From assembly GCF_003171515.1 (NCBI RefSeq), contig NC_089399.1:2356001-2420000 (forward strand): DNA of 64,000 nt, written 5' to 3'. The position numbers and the translations under genes are program-made. Positions 46,267 to 56,403 of the stretch are shown here, one piece after another. The notes under the pieces are model-generated. The model saw nothing but the letters and a program-made list of their open reading frames with translations, did not search any database and was not told the DNA's origin. The DNA comes from Pyrenophora tritici-repentis (taxonomy: Eukaryota > Ascomycota > Dothideomycetes > Pleosporales > Pleosporaceae). The first letter of the stretch is position 1, and the number at the start of each line of letters is the position of its first letter.

Positions 46267-47106
46267 ATGAGTTCACAATCAAACCAGGCCGCACTCCCTC
46301 TCCAGGGCAAAGTTGCCATAGTCACAGGCGCTTCGCGAGGTATCGGAGCTGGCTTGGCGTTAGAGTTGGCGCGAAGAGGAGCAAAGGTCAGTTCACCAGC
46401 GCCCAACCATTCCGTACCAAGATTCTGAGGTGCATGACAGGTGGCGCTCGTCTATACTTCCCCGAAGAGTGGAAATTTGGTGGAAGAAGTTGCATCAAAT
46501 ATCAAGGCTCTTGGCAATGGCAGCGATTCGACAGTCATCCAAGCCGATCTCAGACACGTCGATACGCCATCGAAGATTGTGGGGGCAACCCGAGAAGCTT
46601 TCGGGGACAAGATTGACATACTGGTCAATAACGCTGGCGTGCTCACAGCAAAAGCGGTCACGGAGACGACAGCAGAAGATTACGCGGCAATCTTCGACGT
46701 GAACGTTCGCGCTCCGCTGCTCCTCACGGGTGCGGTAGCGCCCCATCTGCGCGCACCAGGGCGAATCATCAACATGTCCTCGATAGGAGCTCGTAAATGC
46801 TTCGCTAATTTCTCGCTCTACGCTGGATCCAAAGCAGCCATAGAAGGGATAACACGAAGCCTAGCACAAGAGTTAGGCGAAGCGGGACATACCGTCAACG
46901 CTGTCGCGCCGGGACCAGTGGAGTCGGATATGCTGAGCGACGTGCCCAAAGAGATTGTGGAGGACCAATTGAAGCAGACGGCGGTGGAGCGAAGGGTGGG
47001 CACGGTCGACGACGTTTCCAGAATTGTGGCATGGCTCTGTGGCGAAGACGCAAAATGGGTTTCGGGTCAAACCATCTCCGCAAGTGGCGGGTTTTTGATG
47101 CTGTGA
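46267..47106 (+). CDS. short-chain dehydrogenase/reductase (SDR)
   Basis: Exons 46267-46386 and 46441-47106 give 261 residues, the classical SDR length. The cofactor loop is [12 protein letters not shown] (TGxxxGxG), with NNAG in LVNNAGVL; catalytic residues appear as S of INMSSIG and the YAGSK pair (Y-x3-K), followed by PGPVESDM. The Arg-Arg just after the second beta strand (ARRGAK, VALVY) fits NADP preference, as inference. Such enzymes reduce or oxidise small carbonyl/alcohol substrates; the substrate cannot be told. The intron is 54 bases and lies between beta strand 1 and 2, with a GTCAGT donor. Confidence 0.92.
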
Positions 47107-48357
47107 AGCAGTGGTTCCAGAGGACTGTCAAGGTTCCGTCGAGCGAGTACCTTCAAGGCGGCGCGGCCGTGTTTGGCTTATAAGACCTAAGATGTTTGGA
47201 CGGGAATAGTAGATCTGACATAGTCATGCACAAGGGTGGTACTCTACGGTAGTGGTGGATTGTTGAAACATGTAGACCATAGCCATGTGCATGGCTTCGA
47301 GCTGGCTGCAGGCGGACAAATATTGTGTACGCTTGTTGGACGCTTATTCTAAACAATGCAGGGTAATGCGACATTGACAACGTGGTGATGTTGTGCAGGT
47401 CGTGGTAAGCTTCAGCCAAGGCCTTTAGAAGCAAGCGCATCCCCCCTAACCGCTGTCACTTGCAGCCAAGCCGTACAATTATCGTGAACGATCAAAGCTT
47501 GTGTTCCGGCCCGCATAGGGGCATGGATGAGGCGGTCAAAAGTCGTCGGAGCACAGCAGAAGACACGAGGAAAGTGAATGGGCCGACGGCATCGGTAGTT
47601 GAGCTAACTTTAGGGGGTCTGTGCAGGGGTGAGGGGCACTCTAACGCACAAGGTTTTAGCCTACCCTCCCCCAAACACGTCTCAAACGCCAGCTTCTCTT
47701 AATTCTCATGGCGACTACCAAACTGCATAGCCATTCATGTTTCAGGGCGTCCACTTGGCATGCCTCTAGGCCCAGTCTGCACCCGTCCCGTCTCCCATTG
47801 GCCTATACGCGGTTGCGATACGCGCTGGTAGAGGACGGATCTTGCGGTGTCGCAGCCTCGCACTGCAAATGTCATCAAAGGTGGTCCGACTTCTGCTACC
47901 GTTTCGCTACTTTGGCTGGAGCCCATTATCCACGCCGTCTGACTAACAGACACCCTTTACCCACTCTATCGCTTGCGGATGTGACCTGACTTGTGCCATC
48001 CCTCCCTCGTCGAGCTGCTCATCTCCCTGTTCGCCAGCCCAACGTTGGCTTATAGGCTTTTGTTTCCCCTACTCACCCCAAGACTCGACCGATTTCATGC
48101 CGGTGCACTCTTTGCCGCGTGACTGAACGCCCAATTCGTATCCTTTTCTCTTCTTCGTGCGGGCACCTTTAGTAAGTCATCCCTTTGTAAATATCGCCGA
48201 GTGCACTGTGCTCCACCGTTGGTATTTGCTTTGGTCTAACCGTCGTTCAGATTACTTTTGACCTTCTTTAAATCTATTGTTAAACTTCGGCCACATTCAG
48301 CAGGTCTGAAGATCATCGCCATTCATACTAGGCCGCCACTCGCTCCACACTGTAGCC
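47107..48357. other. 1.25 kb intergenic, probable NoxA promoter and leader
   Basis: The 400 bases before 48358 are rich in pyrimidine tracts (CTTTTCTCTTCTTCG), common in fungal promoters and leaders; introns in the 5' UTR are possible (GTAAGT at 48173 region). No gene seen. Confidence 0.5.
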
Positions 48358-50233
48358 ATGTCGTCGTTCACCAACAGTCTAACAGGCCGCGAGCGGTCAA
48401 GATGGCCCCCTCTTACCCGAATGCTCATGTCCGGTGAGATGTCGGAAGAGAAGGGCAGGGAGCTCACCAGGAAAGAGAGATTCGACGTGTGGATGGTCAA
48501 CGAAGGTTACAGAAGATTGTAAGTCGCTTTCTCACGCCAGTCGGAGGATGCAGCTAACCGCTTCAGCTTCGTCTTTACATTCGCTATACTACACGTCATG
48601 GTCTTCGTTTTCGGTATGATGAACTATGGACTAAAGGTACACACCATTGTTATGGCCTTGGTGGCCTTCCGCTGACATGTACTAGGACAACTCCATCGGC
48701 ACAAGAGCCAGATTTGGTATTACTTTTGCCATTGCTCGTTCCGCTGCGCTCGTACTACACGTTGACGTAGCTTTCATCCTCTTCCCAGTATGCAGGAACT
48801 TAATTTCCATGGCTCGCCGTACGCCGTTGAACGACATCATTCCTTTCGACAAGAACATCACTTTTCACAAACTCGTCGCCTGGTCCATTGTATTCTTTTC
48901 CTGGGTGCACACCATTGCCCATTGGAACAACCTCGCTAGGTTCTCTGCAGGCAACGAACTTGGATTCATGGGCTTCATTCTCGCCAACCTTGCTACCGGA
49001 CCCGGCTGGAGTGGTTATGTCATGTTGATCGCGCTCATGGCCATCGCATTGACCGCAGCGGAAAAGGCTCGTCGTGCAAACTTTGAGCGTTTCTGGTACA
49101 TGCACCATCTCTTCATCATCTTCTTCGTCTTCTGGTCCATCCACGGAGCTTTCTGCATGATTCAGCCCGACTTTGCCCCCTTCTGCGACGGTATCGGTGT
49201 CTTCTGGGAGTACTGGATGTACGGTGGATTTGCGTACTTGGCTGAGCGTATCGCCCGTGAAGTCCGGGGAAAGCACAAGACGTACATCTCCAAGGTCATT
49301 CAGCACCCTAGCAACGTTTGCGAGGTTCAAATCAAGAAGGAGCACACCACGACCCGTGCTGGACAGGTATGTCAAGACTGAGTCTAATTGTGAGCTAGTA
49401 CTAACAGAAACAGTACATTTTCCTGTGCTGCCCCGAAATCTCCATCTGGCAATACCACCCCTTCACCCTTACCAGCGCACCCGAGGAAGACTACATCTCT
49501 GTTCATATCCGTATGGTCGGTAACTTCACCAGAGCCTTTGGCAAAGCCCTCGGCTGCAGCACGGAGAAGAAGCCTGAGAAGAACGAAAAGGGCGAATCGA
49601 GCGAGGAAATTGCCCTGCGCCAAATCCTTCCCCGAGTTTACATTGACGGTCCCTTTGGTTCCGCTTCCGAGGATGTGTTCAAGTTTGAGGTTGCCGTTCT
49701 CTGTGGTGCCGGTATTGGTGTCACTCCTTTCGCCTCCATTCTCAAGAGTATTTGGTACCGCATGAACTACCCCCAGGGACGCACGAGGCTGAGAAAGGTG
49801 TACTTCTTCTGGATTTGCAGAGATTTTGGTTCCTTCGAGTGGTTCAGATCGCTGCTCCTGGCTATTGAGGCACAGGATGTTGACGACCACATCGAGATCC
49901 ATACCGTAAGTTCTTCTCAATCGGCTAGTCTGCAACGATTCACTAATAGCTCCATAGTACCTCACAGCAAAGATCAAGGCCGATGATGCAACCAACATTA
50001 TGATCAACGACGCAAACGCCGAACAAGACGCCATTACCGGTCTCCGCGCACCCACAAACTTCGGTCGTCCCAACTGGGATATGATCTTCAAGTCAATTCG
50101 CAAGATTCACTCACCTGCCGAAGCCGGTGTCTTCTTCTGTGGCCCTAAAGGTCTTGGATCCGCACTCCACATCAAGTGCAACATGTACTCTGAGCCTGGC
50201 TTCAGTTTCGTATGGGGTAAGGAGAACTTCTAG
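48358..50233 (+). CDS. noxA: NADPH oxidase NoxA
   Basis: Exons 48358-48518, 48567-48636, 48686-49366, 49414-49905 and 49958-50233 give 559 residues, the usual NoxA length. It passes electrons from NADPH through FAD and two haems across a membrane to make superoxide; in fungi it governs sexual development, hyphal fusion and invasion structures. Haem-ligand histidines lie in HVDVAF/HKLVAW and HTIAHW, then MHHLF and FWSIHGAF. FAD binding is HPFTLTSAP (H319). The NADPH site comprises GPFGSASED, GAGIGVTPFASIL, and CGPKGLGSAL. The C-terminus is the expected ENF. No N-terminal EF-hand extension, so it is NoxA rather than NoxC. All four introns are 47-52 bases. Confidence 0.96.
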
Positions 50234-51319
50234 TTGCCAATATCTGTGGTCTAGGAGAGAAGAGGAGGAGTTTGTTGGAAAGGTACGGAGGAGGCTATAC
50301 CACCATTTGCGCATTGGGAGCGAATTGCACAACTTATTAACTACGACTGTACATAATTCGCTCATCTTCTTCATCAGTTTGTCTTACTGTTACGTTACTG
50401 TTGTCGTTGTATGTTTTGTTACCTTGGCTGCAAGCGGCTTTGCGCAACGACTGCAATACAGCGTCTATGATACCACACCATAGGAAAGCAAACCTCCCAA
50501 CTTAATGAAAATTTTCTATGCAAGAAGCTTTCTCTTCACTCCACTCTTACTGACAACTTACAAATCTCCACATTTTCCGTTCTCTTTTACCTGAAAGGCA
50601 AATGGCCCAACAAAGACGGTAAGAAACAACAAATCATACCCCCTTCGATTTGTGTTCATTGCCCCCCCCCCATGGAACTCAGGCACAAATCAAACGAAGC
50701 TTACAAATTCAACTCCCCCTTCATCATACGCACGCCCCTCCCTCCCCCCTTCCTTTCCTTTTCCCCCCACCTGTCCCGATCCCTCCTCCCGCCGCCCTCT
50801 CACGCCACAATCATGCAACCGCCGTTCGCATGACACGCAAAACGCGCCGAAACCCTGTTTGCCGCAGCGACGGGTAGATCAATCACTGGATTTCTTTCCT
50901 TCTCGGCTATAATACCGAATTATCGAGCTCGGCTTTTCGGGCAGTCGGAGACCTGGTTGCCCCGTTCCGCGGAAAGGTAGCGCTGGGTGGGGGGCAAGAG
51001 CGGAAGAGCGGAAGGTCAAGCTTTGGGAGTTTCGGGAGCCAAGGGCTTGGGGGGTGGGTTTGAGGAAGGAAGGACATGTGTACGTACTGAGGATTGCTGG
51101 GGGGTTGAGTCGAGGGCTTTTTGTCTCGGAGAGTTTGATGGAGGGCATGGATGTGTGTGTCTGAATGATGGGTTCAGGAGGATTGCGTGGGCGCTTTTTT
51201 GTTACGCTGGCAGTGAGGTGAAACGGTGCGTGGACTGGGTTATCGTGGGATGTGCAAGTCTTGTAGACGTTTCTTGTTTGATGTATAGGACTATGTGAAT
51301 ACGAAATACGTGGTGTTCG
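50234..51319. other. 1.1 kb intergenic between convergent genes
   Basis: 3' flanks of NoxA and the MBL-fold gene. Contains poly-C (50661-50670) and C/T-rich low-complexity DNA at about 50715-50800. No gene seen. Confidence 0.5.
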
Positions 51320-52441
51320 CTAAGGACTGCCTTGAGATGCGTTCTTCCACCCCTTCTTGTGCCAGTCATTGATTGTGATTAGACCCGTTAGTTCTTTGGC
51401 TCCCGGCTGGATACCTTCGCCGATACTCGTGTCATGGGCTCCTATCACCCATACGTTCTCTCTTCTTGCGAATTCTCGTGTGCGGTATATGGTGTCGAGG
51501 GCTTGTTCGGGGTCGACGTGCATACCGGCCTTTGCATAGGGGGAACGGGCAGTGAGCCTGGGATCTTTGATTAGAGCAGGATGGTGGTAGCCATCACCTG
51601 CCAACAGCACAAAAGTATCATCACTTTCAGTAGAGCCTGAAGTGGTTCTCAGCAGCATCATTTGATGACCCGGTGAATGTCCAGGAGCATCGATGATATA
51701 CGCTGATCCATCGCCAAACACATCGTAAGCTCTGTCAAAAGCACCGACACCCTTCCACTCTGGCTTCTTGAGGTCGACAGCTGCATATTTCCCCTTTCTC
51801 ATACCCTCCATGACCTGTCCCGCTCTCTTATCACCTGCTTCTCTCAGTACATCGTCAGGGATATAGCTCTCCACTATCTTCCTACTTCCATCAACCGGCA
51901 ACGTATCGCTCGACACCGGCGCGTCTTCTTCTACCGGATACCCAGGGCGTGCATAAGTACAACACGTAGGTCCAACCCACAACTCTGCTTCCCCAAATCC
52001 AGCCTTTGCACCGTCACCCAGGTGATCAAAATGCATGTGCGAGAAGATGACAGCCTTGACGTTCTCGGGCTGCTGATCCGGACTCCCATGCTCGTTCAGG
52101 ATGTCAGCTGGGGATTTTGGCTCACATAAAAAGGTTGGGAGAGCGTTTTTGATAATATATGGGGGTAGATTTCCGAGATCTTTTCGTATGCCCAGGTCAA
52201 AGATGTACTTGTGTCTGGTAGGTGTGTGCTCAATCAGGAATACGTAGTCTGGGCCGTAGAACCTTATCCGTTCGCCGTTCTCGTCATGAGAGTCTTTGGG
52301 GTCTTGTGGCGAATCTGGGCCAGGGAGGAGGACTAGGTCCGTTGGGATACGGATCCCGCCAGCTTGGATAAGGTGGACTTTGCAGGTTGCCTCTGAGGCG
52401 GGTATGGTATGCCATGGTAGGTTGGGCGGTGTTTCTGTCAT
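51320..52441 (-). CDS. metallo-beta-lactamase-fold hydrolase
   Basis: Minus strand; starting at 52441 gives 373 residues (an in-frame ATG 12 codons upstream would make 385). Metal ligands are visible as SHMHFDHLGD (H-x-H-x-D-H), APGHSPGHQ, GDGYHHP (Asp) and GAHDTS (His), the full set for a binuclear zinc MBL-fold hydrolase. The layout is like lactonase-type MBL proteins (AttM/AhlD-like) rather than beta-lactamases, but the substrate is not shown by sequence. No signal peptide, so probably cytosolic. An inserted acidic segment (SPQDPKDSHDENGE) lies in the N-terminal strand region. A transposon boundary starts 240 bases upstream of its start. Confidence 0.88.
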   Translation of the reverse strand: MTETPPNLPWHTIPASEATCKVHLIQAGGIRIPTDLVLLPGPDSPQDPKDSHDENGERIRFYGPDYVFLIEHTPTRHKYIFDLGIRKDLGNLPPYIIKNALPTFLCEPKSPADILNEHGSPDQQPENVKAVIFSHMHFDHLGDGAKAGFGEAELWVGPTCCTYARPGYPVEEDAPVSSDTLPVDGSRKIVESYIPDDVLREAGDKRAGQVMEGMRKGKYAAVDLKKPEWKGVGAFDRAYDVFGDGSAYIIDAPGHSPGHQMMLLRTTSGSTESDDTFVLLAGDGYHHPALIKDPRLTARSPYAKAGMHVDPEQALDTIYRTREFARRENVWVIGAHDTSIGEGIQPGAKELTGLITINDWHKKGWKNASQGSP

Positions 52442-52682
52442 CTTTCTCAAAGCTTTGAGGATGCGAACGAATGTCAATTATTAGATGTGCGCTGTTCAGG
52501 AGCTGTTATAAATGTGTGGAGTAGGCCCGTTGTATCGATGACGTCAGATGAGTTTGTCCGAACATCTGCGCAGATGTTGTGTACCCATGCGCAGAGATAT
52601 CACCTCTTCTCGAATTAGGTTAATTGCCGTCTTCATCGTGAGTGTTTCTAAGCTGATCATCCGAAGACGGAAAGTTTCCTTA

Positions 52683-52779
52683 TTGTGGTTTTCGAAATAC
52701 CTTGAGCCGCCTGGATCTGGTTAGCTTGGTGCCCAAGAACATCAACTCCCATAGTAATTTGTTAGTAAATTAATGCAGC
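52683..52779 (+). repeat. left terminal inverted repeat of the Tc1/mariner element
   Basis: After TA at 52681-52682, the repeat runs to about 52779. The aligned part starts CGAAATACCTTGAGCC and pairs with the reverse complement of 55974-56060; six mismatches, mostly transitions. Confidence 0.88.
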
Positions 52780-52892
52780 AGCCGTTTCCCACCTCCAGAA
52801 GCCCATGAAGCTAGTCCTGTACTCTAAATCGTTCGTGTATAGCGTTTTGTTTGTGTGGAGCTTGTTGCGAGCTCAATCTAGCTGCTGTTGGG

Positions 52893-54587
52893 ATGCCGCC
52901 CAAGCGCCAGCGTAAGCCGAAGCAGCCATTCGATCAAGGCGTTAACCCGTCCTCCCAGAAGCGTAGAGCGCCAGCAACTAGACAAAATCCTACCCATTTA
53001 ACGCCTAAACGTGTCCGCCGTGAGGCGCTGCCGTCGCCTCCAGCGACTGCCCCGCCGCGCCGTCAAAGCCCGTTGTCCGAGCCTGAGCTGCAAGCCACCC
53101 AAACAGCTGCCTCCGCGCAAGCTGAAGATATCGTTGGCGAGGATGAGGATACTTTCGAGGATGGAGATGGCGATCCGCTGCCTGAGGATGAGGATGAGAT
53201 CGCTGCTAAGGGCGCTGCCGGTAGTGTTGAGGATGAGGGAGAGCCAGCGTACCGACGTCAAGAAGGCACTCCATGGCTGCCTCGCTCATCGCAAGCGCTA
53301 GAGGATGAGGTTAATCCTGTACTGCGCGTTAGGTGGAGGGCTTGCCTTGGTGGTGATATGGAGAAACACTTTATTCCTGAAGCTGCCGATAGCGAGCACG
53401 GCGTACGGCTGTACTCGCTGCATTTCGACGACCTATGGCAGTGGGTAGATGACGTTGTTGCAGAATTACGGCCAAAAAGAGCGAAGATCTCATCTGTTTG
53501 CACTGTTGTTTACCCAGCTAAGCAGGCCAAACGCGAGCGCGCGATAAAGCGATTGCGGCGAGGTGTTGATGCAACGTGGAATAGCTTTCAGCGCCTTGTT
53601 GTAGAGGTTGATAACTATGTCAGCGAGCCAGTAAACGTCGATTTCGAGCTCATCTTGGCTGAAATTCCAGGGGAGCAGCAGCCGTTGCCAACGGTTGTCG
53701 ACGGTCCTCGTCGACGCACCGCAACGGTGATTCAAGAGGAGGGGCTTGCTGGTGTAATAGCAGCTGAACAAGCAGGTAGCGGGCATGCTATTGCTATCCG
53801 GGATAGATGGCGCTGTACAGATACCCATTGCGAGAACTATCCTTATTGCTGCTGGATGGCGCCAACAGCGAGGCAGCCAGCGCGCTTCGAAGATCACCTC
53901 TTTGTCAACGGCAACATTATCTCCATGTGGGCAAGAGCAATTACAGCGAGAAGGGCAACGTACGATGAGCCATCTGATGATGTACGGCTTGCAATTTTGA
54001 GAGCAAAGGACCTGCGGGTGCATGAGAAAACGCGCAAGTTGCGGGCGGCTGGAGATGGCGACGATGATATCAAAAGCTTAACAAAACTGCTCATCGTTGG
54101 ACAGCTTGAGCGGATGAACAGGCAACCTCAACAGGAGTCTAACTTGCAGGCAGCTGCACCAACGATAACAAGAGCTGAGGTATCTAGTGCATCTCAGTGG
54201 GCGCCTATCCGATATGATCATGAGCAGGAGATTAACGAGCATACTAGTAATTTCTTTAACTACCTTAAGTTAAAATTTCCTACAGTTGGAGAGGACATTA
54301 ACGAGCTTTATAAGACTCTTGTTATTGACGGAGCTATGGATATCAACCTCTTGATGCAGCCATCTGGTGATATCTTGAAGTTGTGGACGCAGCATTTCAA
54401 GCAGCCTCCTGGCTGGTTTTTCACGCTACAAAACACTGCAAAAGAATGGCAAGCTGGGTACCAGGGTCTCACAGATCGTAACTGGAGACGAGTCGAACGT
54501 TGTAAGAAAAGAGAAGAGATTGCGCGCAAGAAATTGGTGGTTGAACCGTCTAGCAGTGTTGTGGAGGATGATGGCGAGAATGCTTGA
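52893..54587 (+). CDS. accessory protein of the Tc1/mariner element, unknown function
   Basis: I start at 52893 (MPPKRQRKPKQP), giving 564 residues; an ATG 14 codons upstream is also in frame. N-terminal residues are basic with nuclear-signal-like runs (KRQRKPK, PKRVRR), followed by Pro-rich and then very acidic parts (EDEDTFEDGDGD). A folded-looking core begins near LYSLHFDDLWQWVDDV, and a Cys/His cluster C-X4-C-X5-CC (WRCTDTHCENYPYCCW) resembles a small zinc site, then FVNGNIISMWARAI. The C-terminal third has FFNYLKLKFP and a basic end (RVERCKKREEIARKK). I recognise no family. It does not look like a transposase: no DDE triad is evident. Its place inside the inverted repeats makes it a transposon passenger or a co-factor. 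The frame is intact over 560 codons, arguing for selection or youth. Confidence 0.8.
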   Translation: MPPKRQRKPKQPFDQGVNPSSQKRRAPATRQNPTHLTPKRVRREALPSPPATAPPRRQSPLSEPELQATQTAASAQAEDIVGEDEDTFEDGDGDPLPEDEDEIAAKGAAGSVEDEGEPAYRRQEGTPWLPRSSQALEDEVNPVLRVRWRACLGGDMEKHFIPEAADSEHGVRLYSLHFDDLWQWVDDVVAELRPKRAKISSVCTVVYPAKQAKRERAIKRLRRGVDATWNSFQRLVVEVDNYVSEPVNVDFELILAEIPGEQQPLPTVVDGPRRRTATVIQEEGLAGVIAAEQAGSGHAIAIRDRWRCTDTHCENYPYCCWMAPTARQPARFEDHLFVNGNIISMWARAITARRATYDEPSDDVRLAILRAKDLRVHEKTRKLRAAGDGDDDIKSLTKLLIVGQLERMNRQPQQESNLQAAAPTITRAEVSSASQWAPIRYDHEQEINEHTSNFFNYLKLKFPTVGEDINELYKTLVIDGAMDINLLMQPSGDILKLWTQHFKQPPGWFFTLQNTAKEWQAGYQGLTDRNWRRVERCKKREEIARKKLVVEPSSSVVEDDGENA

Positions 54588-54891
54588 AGCTTAGTGGCCT
54601 GAGCGTTTTTGGTGACAGCGGCCCGTGCCCGCTATAGTGTTGAGGTTTTTCAGGCGTTTCAAATGCGCTGCAACAATAGTCTATTTGGATAGCCCTATGT
54701 ACAACACTACAACGTTATGCGATTATAACAGGTTAACTTCCTAAGATAGTTCTATATGTATAGAAATAGCTCTTATTTTTTTAGAATTATTAAATCGCTT
54801 TTGTGGGTTGCGCATTAAGGTGTAATCGTTCGCATTTGTATGGTATCATCTACCTATAGAAACGTACTGTGGCATCCATTTAAAAGCACAA
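54588..54891. other. AT-rich spacer between the two transposon genes
   Basis: Holds the 3' ends of both convergent genes and short A/T-rich stretches (TCTTATTTTTTTAGAATTATT). No frame seen. Confidence 0.6.
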
Positions 54892-55902
54892 TTAATAGGG
54901 ATAGCCACACCTATGGAACCAGCTTCTGCAGTTAATATTACAGCACACCAGCTGCGCTGCATACTCAAGAAAGACCCCAAAGTCAATGAAGTTCTCCGCT
55001 TGCGCTGAATTCCTTTTCATCCACCCCTTGAGCTGCTTAAAGCTCTTCTCGATGGGGTTGAAATCTGGTGAGTATGGCGGCAGATACTCAAGGAGTACTC
55101 CAGCACTTTGGCAAAGCACCCGTACACGCTCTGATCGATGGATGGAGGCGTTATCAAGCACGATTACTGAGGCTGGCCCTGGGTGAGGATTGCAGAACGG
55201 CAGCACTTGAAACTCTAAGAAGTCTTCTAGGATCTCAGATGTAATCGCGCCTTGAAAGATCTTATAGCTTATGTAGCCATCTATCGTCATGGCTGGCAGC
55301 AGCGACCACCGTTCTGATCGCCTGAAGCTGTGTGATAGCTCCACCGGCTCCCCGATTGGAGACCAGCCATACTTGCGGTCGCCCGTACGCTCATTGCAGG
55401 CGCTCTCGTCCAACGCAACGATCTGCTCCGCCTTATAGTGTTGCGCCATCCTGGCAAGATAGAGGCGGCGGAGTGGCTCACTCTGCTCCTTTGCCCGCTT
55501 TGTTGCAAGCTTGCGAGACCATCTCATCTTCTCTAGCTCTCGGTAAACGCTCGCAAGGCTTATCCTAACGTCGTACTCGTCGTACAAGAAGTCCCTCATC
55601 TCATCCATGTATGCGCCCGGTGAGCCATTGAGGTATGCCTGAAGGCCTTCGCGCTGAGCTTGCCGGAGTATAGATGGCCGCCCAAGTCGAACGCAGCGCG
55701 GCGGATAAGGCACGCCCCAAAACTCTAAGCTCAACCTCAGCTTTGCTACTGTGTTACGGCTCGCACCTGTAGCTCTAGAGATGGCTCGATCACTTTCGCA
55801 GGCAGCAATTCGGTCGAGGATAGCCTGGAGAACAGCGGGCTGCAAGCGGTGGCCGGTGCCTGGCATCGCGATGAGATGGGCTCGAGAAAATTGCAACACC
55901 AA
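54892..55902 (-). CDS. Tc1/mariner transposase (DDE_3, DD34E)
   Basis: The intact 336-residue protein (or 324 from the second Met at 55866, MPGTGHRLQ) would cut and paste the element. An N-terminal helix-turn-helix (about 33-57, ESDRAISRATGASRNTVAKL) is followed by a second DNA-binding part (PYPPRCVRLGRPSILR, an AT-hook-like GRP) and the catalytic domain: D165 in VALDESAC, D250 in IVLDNASIH and E285 in PDFNPIEKSF, with 34 residues between the last two, the Tc1 spacing. YLPPYSPDFNPIE is the hallmark segment. No stop or frameshift interrupts it. It converges on the accessory gene, with about 300 AT-rich bases between the two stops. Confidence 0.95.
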   Translation of the reverse strand: MVLQFSRAHLIAMPGTGHRLQPAVLQAILDRIAACESDRAISRATGASRNTVAKLRLSLEFWGVPYPPRCVRLGRPSILRQAQREGLQAYLNGSPGAYMDEMRDFLYDEYDVRISLASVYRELEKMRWSRKLATKRAKEQSEPLRRLYLARMAQHYKAEQIVALDESACNERTGDRKYGWSPIGEPVELSHSFRRSERWSLLPAMTIDGYISYKIFQGAITSEILEDFLEFQVLPFCNPHPGPASVIVLDNASIHRSERVRVLCQSAGVLLEYLPPYSPDFNPIEKSFKQLKGWMKRNSAQAENFIDFGVFLEYAAQLVCCNINCRSWFHRCGYPY

Positions 55903-55973
55903 AAACGCGAGTCAGTAGAGGCGATCGCAGCAAACAATGAACTTCAAATACGTTGTGGGTGTTAGAAAGCGTG

Positions 55974-56071
55974 GCTGCATCGATTTACTAACAAATTACT
56001 ATAGGAGTTGATGTTCTTGGCCACCAAGCCAACCAGATCCAGGTGGCTCAAGGTATTTCGAGAAACACCCA
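55974..56071 (-). repeat. right terminal inverted repeat of the Tc1/mariner element
   Basis: Reverse complement of the left repeat (aligned part 55974-56060), followed by TA at 56072-56073. Confidence 0.88.
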
Positions 56072-56403
56072 TAGCGGGCTATATCGACCTCTCTGCATGT
56101 GCACACTCTCAGCATTTGCCGGTCATCTACAGCTTCACCATCGCTTCGGCATTCGACAAGATTACTTGGTTGTTCTCTGAGAAAGTTCATGTTTTCATGC
56201 GAACGTGGTGCAGGATGACGGAGAAGGCACTGTTGCCAGTTTTGCACTAGTGTGGTGCGATAACGATGGTAACCATAGTTCGTTCCTCCCTCTCTGCTCT
56301 CACCTCAGCTCCATTCAATCCGCTGTCGGGATTTGATAGCGGATCATATGAAACCTTCTGAGAAATCCGAGATCCTTCGGTCAAGTGATTGCACGAACTA
56401 ACC
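56072..56403. other. intergenic between transposon and F-box gene
   Basis: Contains the upstream region of the F-box-like gene; CT-rich DNA (CCTCCCTCTCTGCTCTCACC) at 56283-56302. No gene seen. Confidence 0.5.

Larger units (their letters stand above)
52683..56071. mobile_element. two-gene Tc1/mariner-type DNA transposon (~3.4 kb)
   Basis: Long inverted repeats at both ends (52693-52779 against 55974-56060, 81 of 87 bases matching by my alignment) are bordered by TA on each side (52681-52682 and 56072-56073), the target dinucleotide of Tc1/mariner elements. Inside are a DD34E transposase on the minus strand (55902-54892) and an unrelated gene on the plus strand (52893-54587), convergent. The exact outer ends (10-11 bases beyond the aligned part) are less certain. 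Both frames are open, so the element may be recent. It lies between the MBL-fold gene and the F-box gene. Confidence 0.88.
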
